A stretch of 64,000 nucleotides of DNA from Bryobacterales bacterium (GTDB taxonomy: Bacteria; Acidobacteriota; Terriglobia; Bryobacterales; UBA6623): contig JAJDTX010000094.1 in NCBI GenBank assembly GCA_022826925.1, positions 16,583-80,582 of the forward strand. Direction: 5' to 3'. Shown piece by piece: positions 58,998-64,000 of the stretch. The translations under genes were made by a program, and so were the position numbers. The notes below the pieces were generated by a model that saw nothing but the letters and a program-made list of their open reading frames with translations, had not been told where the DNA came from and ran no database searches. Numbering within the stretch: the first letter of the stretch is position 1; every line of letters starts with the position of its first letter.

Positions 58998-60458
58998 TCA
59001 CGCCAGGATCGGCTTCACCACGTGGGCCGGCTCGACGCCAGTGAGCTTGGCATCCAAGCCTTGGTGCTTGTACGTGAAGCGCTCGTGGTCGATTCCGAAC
59101 AAGTGCATCAGCGTGGCCTGGTAGTCGTGGATATGCACCGGGTCCTTGACGATGTTGTACGAGAACTCATCAGTCTCCCCGTACACCATCCCGCCCTTGA
59201 TGCCGCCGCCCGCCATCCACAGGCTGTAGCAGCGCGGGTGGTGGTCGCGGCCGTAGTTGGTCGGAGTCAGCTCGCCCTGGGAGTAGATCGTCCTGCCGAA
59301 CTCGCCGCCCCAGATCACCAGTGTCTCGTCGAACAGGCCGCGCTCCTTGAGATCTTGGATCAGCGCCCAGGCCCCGCGATCGGCTTCGCGGGCCTGTGCG
59401 GGCAACACGATCGGGGCGTCCCCGTGCACGTCCCAGCCTCGGTGGTAGATCTGCACGAAGCGGACGCCACGCTCGACCAAGCGCCGGGCCATCAGGGCCG
59501 CGTTCTGGAACTTGCCGGGCTGGCGCGCCTCTTCGCCCCAGCGCTTCCACGTGCTCTCGGGCTCAGACGACAGGTCACTCATCTCGGGCACCGAGGTCTG
59601 CATGCGAAACGCCATCTCGTACTGCTCGATGCGCGCCAGCGTCTCTGGATCGCCGATGCGCTCGTGCTGCATTTGGTTCAGTTCCGCCAGCCCGTCCAGC
59701 ATGCGCCGGCGGACGGTGGGGGTGACGCCCTCGGGGTTGTTGACATAGAGCACCGGATCGCCTCCGCCCCGCAGGCCCACGCCCGCGTACTCGGGCGAGA
59801 GGAACCCAGAGCTCCAGAGCTTGGCCGAGATCGCCTGCTGGCCGGCCTTGGGATGGCTCCGCTCGGCGTTCATCACCACGAACGTTGGCAGGTCGCCGTT
59901 GAGGCTGCCCAGGCCGTAGGAGATCCACGAGCCGATGCAGGGCTGCCCCGCCACTTCCCGCCCGGTCTGGATGAAGGTGATCGCGGGCTCGTGGTTGATC
60001 GCGTCGGTGTTCATCGAGCGGATGATGCAGATGTCGTCCGCCATGCTTGCGGTCAGCGGAAGCAGCTCGGAGATCCAGGCTCCGCTCTGGCCGTGCTGCG
60101 AAAACTTGAACACCGATGGCGCGATCGGGAAGCGCGCCTGGCCGGAAGTCATGGTCGTCAGCCGCTGGCCCTGCCGGATGGACTCCGGCAAGTCCTTGTC
60201 GTACCAGTCCCTCATGGCCGGCTTGTAGTCCAGCAGGTCCATTTGTGGCGGCGCGCCCATCATGTGCAGGTAGACACAGCGCTTGGCGGTTGGCGCGAAG
60301 TGGGGCAGGTGCGGCAGGCCGCCGATGCGCTCGTTGTCCGAGCCGCGCGCTTCGTCGGCCATCAGGCTGGCAAGCGCGATGCCGCCGATCCCCTTCGCTT
60401 GGCGCGAGAAGAACTGCCGGCGCGTCTCGGTCTGGATCGCCTGTCGTACTGGGTTCAT
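58998..60458 (-). CDS. Tat-exported DUF1501 protein
   Basis: 486 aa. Twin-arginine motif TRRQFFSRQAKGIGGIALASL (Arg13-Arg14). DUF1501 features: VYLHMMGAPPQMDLLDYKP, MADDICIIRSMNTDAINHEPAITFIQTG, LPTFVVMNAER, LDEL-like TFDE equivalents (LFDETLVIWGGEFGRT) and GRDHHPRCYSLWMAGGGIKGG. The closest partner is the PSD1/DUF1549/DUF1553 gene directly upstream on the same strand (36 bp). Longer than the DUF1501 protein at 31640 and probably of a different subfamily. Located 25 bp from the 5' end of rnpB. Confidence 0.9.
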   Translation of the reverse strand: MNPVRQAIQTETRRQFFSRQAKGIGGIALASLMADEARGSDNERIGGLPHLPHFAPTAKRCVYLHMMGAPPQMDLLDYKPAMRDWYDKDLPESIRQGQRLTTMTSGQARFPIAPSVFKFSQHGQSGAWISELLPLTASMADDICIIRSMNTDAINHEPAITFIQTGREVAGQPCIGSWISYGLGSLNGDLPTFVVMNAERSHPKAGQQAISAKLWSSGFLSPEYAGVGLRGGGDPVLYVNNPEGVTPTVRRRMLDGLAELNQMQHERIGDPETLARIEQYEMAFRMQTSVPEMSDLSSEPESTWKRWGEEARQPGKFQNAALMARRLVERGVRFVQIYHRGWDVHGDAPIVLPAQAREADRGAWALIQDLKERGLFDETLVIWGGEFGRTIYSQGELTPTNYGRDHHPRCYSLWMAGGGIKGGMVYGETDEFSYNIVKDPVHIHDYQATLMHLFGIDHERFTYKHQGLDAKLTGVEPAHVVKPILA

Positions 60459-60494
60459 GACGTTTTCCTCCGTCGGTTTCGAATCGCCGTCCGA

Positions 60495-63400
60495 TTACTT
60501 GTTCAACGCCTCGTCGAGGTTCATCAACTGGTTGGCCATCATGGTCCACGCCGCCAGTTCCGGCGCGGGCAGATCCTCGTCCACCGGCGCTTCGCCGGTC
60601 GCCAGCAGCTTGCTGGCGTCTTCGGAATCCTCTTCGTAGTGGCGTAGGAAGTCCGCCAAGCTCTTCTCTGCCACTGTCCGCTCATGCGCGCCGAACTCCC
60701 GCGACAGCACACGCTTCGTCAGGAAGTCCAGCCGGGACGCGAAATCAGACTGCGCTTGGTTCAAAGCGGTCTGCGCGAGGAAGCGCGCGGCCTCCACGAA
60801 CTGCGGGTCGTTCATCGTCACCAACGCCTGCAGCGGCGTGTTCGTCCGCTCTCTCCGCACCGTCGCGTGCTCGCGGGTAGGGGCGTTGAAGATCTGCATC
60901 GACGCCGGCGGCGCGGCCCGCTTCCAGAAGGTGTACAGGCTGCGGCGGTAGAGCTTGTCGCCGTCGTCGCGTTCGTAGAAGCGCGTGTTGCTGCCCAGCA
61001 TCGCCACTGCCTCCCAGACCCCGTCCGGCTGGTAGGGCTTCACGCTGGGGCCGCCGATCTTCTCGACGAGGATTCCCGTGGCGGCCAGTCCGAAGTCGCG
61101 CAGCATCTCGGCGTCCATGCGGAAGCGCGGGCCGCGCGAGAGGAGCGTGTTCTGGGGGTCCTTGCTGATCTTGGCTTGGTCGGCCTCGGCGGACTGGCGA
61201 TAGGCAGCCGACGACAACATGGTGCGCAGTAGCCGCTTGACGTCCCAGCCGTTCTCGCGGAACTCCACGGACAGCCAGTCCAGCAGCGCCGGGTGCGAGG
61301 GAGACTCTCCCTGCGATCCGAAATCGTCGCTGGTGCGCACCAAGCCCTCCCCGAACACCTGCTGCCAGAAGCGGTTCACCGCTACCCGCGAAGTGAGGGG
61401 GTTGGCGTCGTCGATCAGCCAGCGCGCCAGATGCAGCCGGTTGACCGCCCCGGAGTCTTCCAGCGACGGCAGGAAGCCCGGCGTCGCGGCCGGAACCTTC
61501 TCGCGTCTTTGGTCGTACATGCCTCGGAAGAGGATATGAGCGGCCGCCTCGCCGTCTTCCTGCTCCTGCATGACGTGGGTCACCGCGCCGCCGCGGCGCA
61601 CTTCTCGGATGCCGCGCTCGGCCTGCTTGGCGGCTTGGAACCGTTCTCGATAGCCCTCGTCGTGGACGTTGAGGTAGTGCAGCCCAAGCACATGCCTCTC
61701 TGCATCGCTGAGTTCTGCGGGAGGCTTCGAGCGAGCCGATTCCAGCGAAGGCCAGTTCGCCACGACGTTGGCTTCTTCTAGGCTGAGTTCGCGATCATAG
61801 AGGCGCACGTCGGCGATGGCGCCGCCCGGCATGCCTCGGTGCTTGACTTCCTCGTCGTCCTTGTAGAAGCCGCGACCGAGCAGCATCGGCCGATCGGAGG
61901 CTACCGCGCCCTCCAGCTTGGCGAAGTACTCGCTGCCTTGGAACGGCATCCGCTCGCCGTTGTAATAGATGCTCAGGCCGGCGCGTTCCCCCGAACCGTC
62001 ATAGGTCACGGTGACGTGGCGCCACGAGCCCGGTTCGAGCTGGTACTGGTTGTTGGGCCGTATCTCGAGGTTCGAAGTCTTGTCCTCTTCCGCAGCCTTG
62101 TCCTCTTCGGAAGCCTTGTCCTCGTCCCCAGGGTTGCCCTCGTTGGCGGCGGTCATCCGGAAGATGATCTCCCGCCCGCCCAGCGTTACCTGCCAGCCCC
62201 GCATCTTGTTGTCCGGGTCCGTCTGGCTCAGCACGACATAGCTGCCAGCGTCCTTGGGGTGGCGCACCCAGAAGGCAAGCGAGAAGGGCGTGTCCGCGTC
62301 GATACCCGAGTTCGGCACTTCCAAGAATCCCTCGCCCTCGAATTCGAGCGCCTGCAGATTGCCCGCCGGCCCTTCCACGGCTGACACGCCATCGGGCAGT
62401 TCCAAGGGGTTGCCAGTGCCTTCGTGAACGATTCGGTCGTGGCTCACGTGCATGGGGACCGTGTCGGTCGCCAGAGGGCTCTGCAGGCCGCCATAGTCGC
62501 CCTGTGCGAGCCACTCCTCGAATGCCTCGCCGGGCTTCCCGCTAGCGGCCAGCAATTCGGACCTTGCCGTCCGCAGGGTTTCGCGGAGCTCGTCGTAGCG
62601 GGCGCGGTCCTCTGTGGCCGGCACGATGATGAATGGCGGCGTGTCAGAGATGTTGCCGTCCATGACGTATTGGGTCGTGTTGCGGAAGAACGCCGTCATG
62701 GCATAGAAGTCGCGCTGCGTGATCGGGTCGAACTTGTGGTCGTGGCAGGTCGCGCAGCCAACTGTCAGGCCTAGGAATACCGTGCCGGTGGTGTCGGCGC
62801 GGTCCTTGGCGTAGATCACCTCGTATTCCTCGGGAATGACGCCGCCCTCGTTGGTTGTGGCGTTGCAGCGATGGAAGCCGGAGGCGATCAGCTGGTCCAT
62901 CGTCGGGCTCGGCAGCAGGTCGCCCGCGACTTGCTCGAGCGTGAACTGGTCAAAGGCCAGGTTGCGGTTGAAGGCGTTGATCACCCAGTCGCGGTAGGGC
63001 CACATCTCGCGGTAGTTGTCGTGGTGCAGGCCGTGGGTATCGGCGTAGCGGGCGGCGTCGAGCCAGTAACGCGCGCGGTGCTCGCCGTAGGCCTCGCTGC
63101 GCATCAGGGTGTCGACGAGATTCTCGTAGGCATCGGGCGATGAATCGTTGACGAACGATTCGACCTGCTCCGGAGTGGGCGGCAGGCCGGTGATGTCGAG
63201 GGAGGCGCGGCGGATCAGCGAGCGGCGGCCGGCTTCGGGAGCCGGCTCCAGTCCCACTGCATCAAGACGCGCGAGGATGAAGCGGTCAATCGGATTGCGG
63301 ACCCAGCCGGTGTTGTCGACTCGAGGAAGATCGGGGCGTTCCGGATTCGTGAAAGCCCAATGCTCCTCCCAGTTGGCGCCTTGCTCGATCCATTGGCGGA

Positions 63401-63788
63401 TGGTGTCGATCTGCTCGGGCTCCAGTTCCTTATGAGAGTATTCGGGCGGCATGCGCCGGGCCTTGTCCGGGTTGGTGATGCGCTGGTAGACGAGACTGCT
63501 TTCCGGGTCGCCGGGGACAATGGGCACGCCGGCGGGCCGGCTGCCGAAAGCGCCCTCGCGGGTATCCAGCCGCAAGCCGGAGAGCCGCGTGGTCGGGTCG
63601 GGGCCATGACATTGGAAACAGGCGTCGGAGAGCGCGGGACGGACTTGACGTTGGAAATCGACAGCGGCGCTGTTGGGGGCAGCGTGGACAGCGATGGGCA
63701 ACACGCTGAGCAGGGCCAAGGCAAGGAAGCGTCTCGCGGATCGACTTGCCGAAGATGCGACGGTCTTGGTTAGGTACGGCGCCTTCAT
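60495..63788 (-). CDS. PSD1-cytochrome/DUF1549/LamG/DUF1553 exported protein
   Basis: 1097 aa from ATG 63788 (signal peptide about 20-36). Domains in order: planctomycete cytochrome-type PSCyt1 with CFQCH (57-61) and RMPPE; DUF1549 (about 150-390: RASLDITGLPPTPEQVESF, RYWLDAARYADTHGLH, then a second heme-type CATCHDHKFDPIT near 345-352); LamG-like lectin (about 500-660); DUF1553 (about 770-1050: TSRVAVNRFWQQVFGEGLV, ALLDWLSVEFRENGWDVKRLLRTML, TNTPLQALVTMNDPQFVEAARFLA). A large secreted multi-domain protein of unknown substrate, proposed to act in degradation of complex glycans. Forms an operon with the DUF1501 gene. An acidic 18-bp tandem repeat interrupts the LamG domain. Confidence 0.9.
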   Translation of the reverse strand: MKAPYLTKTVASSASRSARRFLALALLSVLPIAVHAAPNSAAVDFQRQVRPALSDACFQCHGPDPTTRLSGLRLDTREGAFGSRPAGVPIVPGDPESSLVYQRITNPDKARRMPPEYSHKELEPEQIDTIRQWIEQGANWEEHWAFTNPERPDLPRVDNTGWVRNPIDRFILARLDAVGLEPAPEAGRRSLIRRASLDITGLPPTPEQVESFVNDSSPDAYENLVDTLMRSEAYGEHRARYWLDAARYADTHGLHHDNYREMWPYRDWVINAFNRNLAFDQFTLEQVAGDLLPSPTMDQLIASGFHRCNATTNEGGVIPEEYEVIYAKDRADTTGTVFLGLTVGCATCHDHKFDPITQRDFYAMTAFFRNTTQYVMDGNISDTPPFIIVPATEDRARYDELRETLRTARSELLAASGKPGEAFEEWLAQGDYGGLQSPLATDTVPMHVSHDRIVHEGTGNPLELPDGVSAVEGPAGNLQALEFEGEGFLEVPNSGIDADTPFSLAFWVRHPKDAGSYVVLSQTDPDNKMRGWQVTLGGREIIFRMTAANEGNPGDEDKASEEDKAAEEDKTSNLEIRPNNQYQLEPGSWRHVTVTYDGSGERAGLSIYYNGERMPFQGSEYFAKLEGAVASDRPMLLGRGFYKDDEEVKHRGMPGGAIADVRLYDRELSLEEANVVANWPSLESARSKPPAELSDAERHVLGLHYLNVHDEGYRERFQAAKQAERGIREVRRGGAVTHVMQEQEDGEAAAHILFRGMYDQRREKVPAATPGFLPSLEDSGAVNRLHLARWLIDDANPLTSRVAVNRFWQQVFGEGLVRTSDDFGSQGESPSHPALLDWLSVEFRENGWDVKRLLRTMLSSAAYRQSAEADQAKISKDPQNTLLSRGPRFRMDAEMLRDFGLAATGILVEKIGGPSVKPYQPDGVWEAVAMLGSNTRFYERDDGDKLYRRSLYTFWKRAAPPASMQIFNAPTREHATVRRERTNTPLQALVTMNDPQFVEAARFLAQTALNQAQSDFASRLDFLTKRVLSREFGAHERTVAEKSLADFLRHYEEDSEDASKLLATGEAPVDEDLPAPELAAWTMMANQLMNLDEALNK
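62076..62129 (-). repeat. 18-bp tandem repeat inside LamG domain
   Basis: Three consecutive 18-bp units, each with the core CTTGTCCTC on the plus strand, at 62076-62093, 62094-62111 and 62112-62129; a degenerate fourth follows to 62147. In the protein (about residues 553-571) they encode Glu/Asp-Glu-Asp-Lys-Ala/Thr units, an acidic surface insertion. Confidence 0.8.
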
Positions 63789-64000
63789 TTCTGTAGTAGC
63801 AATCCTTGAACGATGTTTCCGCCTATCTATTCTATTCCTGTTGTCCACTGCAAGGGAACAGCATGTAGTGTCTCCATTCCGCGTTGGTTCAAAGAAAAGG
63901 ATGAATCGCACCAGGATCTCGGGTAGTGCTACTGCAACTCGTCGGGTATCAACTTGACGCCGGAACTCGTAGAAACGAATAGTGCCTTCCTGAAAGCTCT

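Noticed and set aside
59022..60647. 541-codon open frame on the plus strand
   Set aside because: Antisense to the DUF1501 gene, whose Tat motif and domain motifs are clear.

Overview
The window is a high-GC bacterial chromosome segment, most likely from an Acidobacteriota member (perhaps Bryobacterales-like). The best taxonomic marker is the secreted VWA protein at 38413-39459, which resembles the acidobacterial 'VWFA-related' family. Supporting signs are two DUF1501 plus DUF1549/DUF1553 secreted gene pairs (31.6-34.9 kb and 59.0-63.8 kb), two DUF3604 proteins and a GAF-SpoIIE phosphatase. Housekeeping genes (dnaB, cdsA, uppS, lysA, galU, hemH, rnpB) show it is chromosome. I see no rRNA, tRNA, CRISPR array or insertion sequence.

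Layout. 0-7 kb: a Tat-exported PQQ-like propeller, a methyltransferase and a HAD phosphatase facing apart, then a minus-strand overlapping cassette of fatty-acid desaturase, HHxxxD condensation-type acyltransferase and GH3-type adenylating enzyme. This cassette is the best candidate for an undescribed pathway. 7-21 kb: oxyR, an SDR, lysA, a two-GAF SpoIIE phosphatase, a DeoC-like protein lacking its catalytic residues, a NYN nuclease with three OST-HTH-like modules, a SIS isomerase, msrA, a TerB-like protein, an SGNH hydrolase, and an antiporter / small ORF / degenerate HldE-like / GT9 group. 22-30 kb: a propeller-DUF3604 protein, a parallel beta-helix protein, two facing methyltransferases, a gene-free stretch and a Spy/CpxP-like protein. 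30.7-31.5 kb: toxin-antitoxin remains (Phd antitoxin, truncated PIN toxin, orphan XRE antitoxin). 31.6-38.3 kb: a DUF1501/DUF1549 pair, then dnaB, cdsA and uppS. 38.4-42.8 kb: VWA protein, TrmB-type regulator, and a galU-pncA-nudix run with overlapping starts, then a cupin. 43.4-51.1 kb: a CusCBA-type Cu(I)/Ag(I) efflux operon flanked by a small Cys-rich secreted protein, an unknown translationally coupled secreted protein, and a convergent His-rich secreted protein. 51.4-64 kb: hemH with Fe-S-type cysteines, a lipoprotein DUF3604 paralogue, a CehA/McbA metallohydrolase, a PhzF isomerase whose 3' end overlaps the RNase P RNA gene, and the second DUF1501 / PSD1 pair.

Several genes have a sigma70-like -10 box only about 5-10 bases before the start codon (31014 minus, 29808 plus, 39507 plus, 38413 plus, possibly 2278 minus), which would give leaderless or nearly leaderless mRNAs. 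All functional statements come from reading motifs and gene order; no database search was possible.
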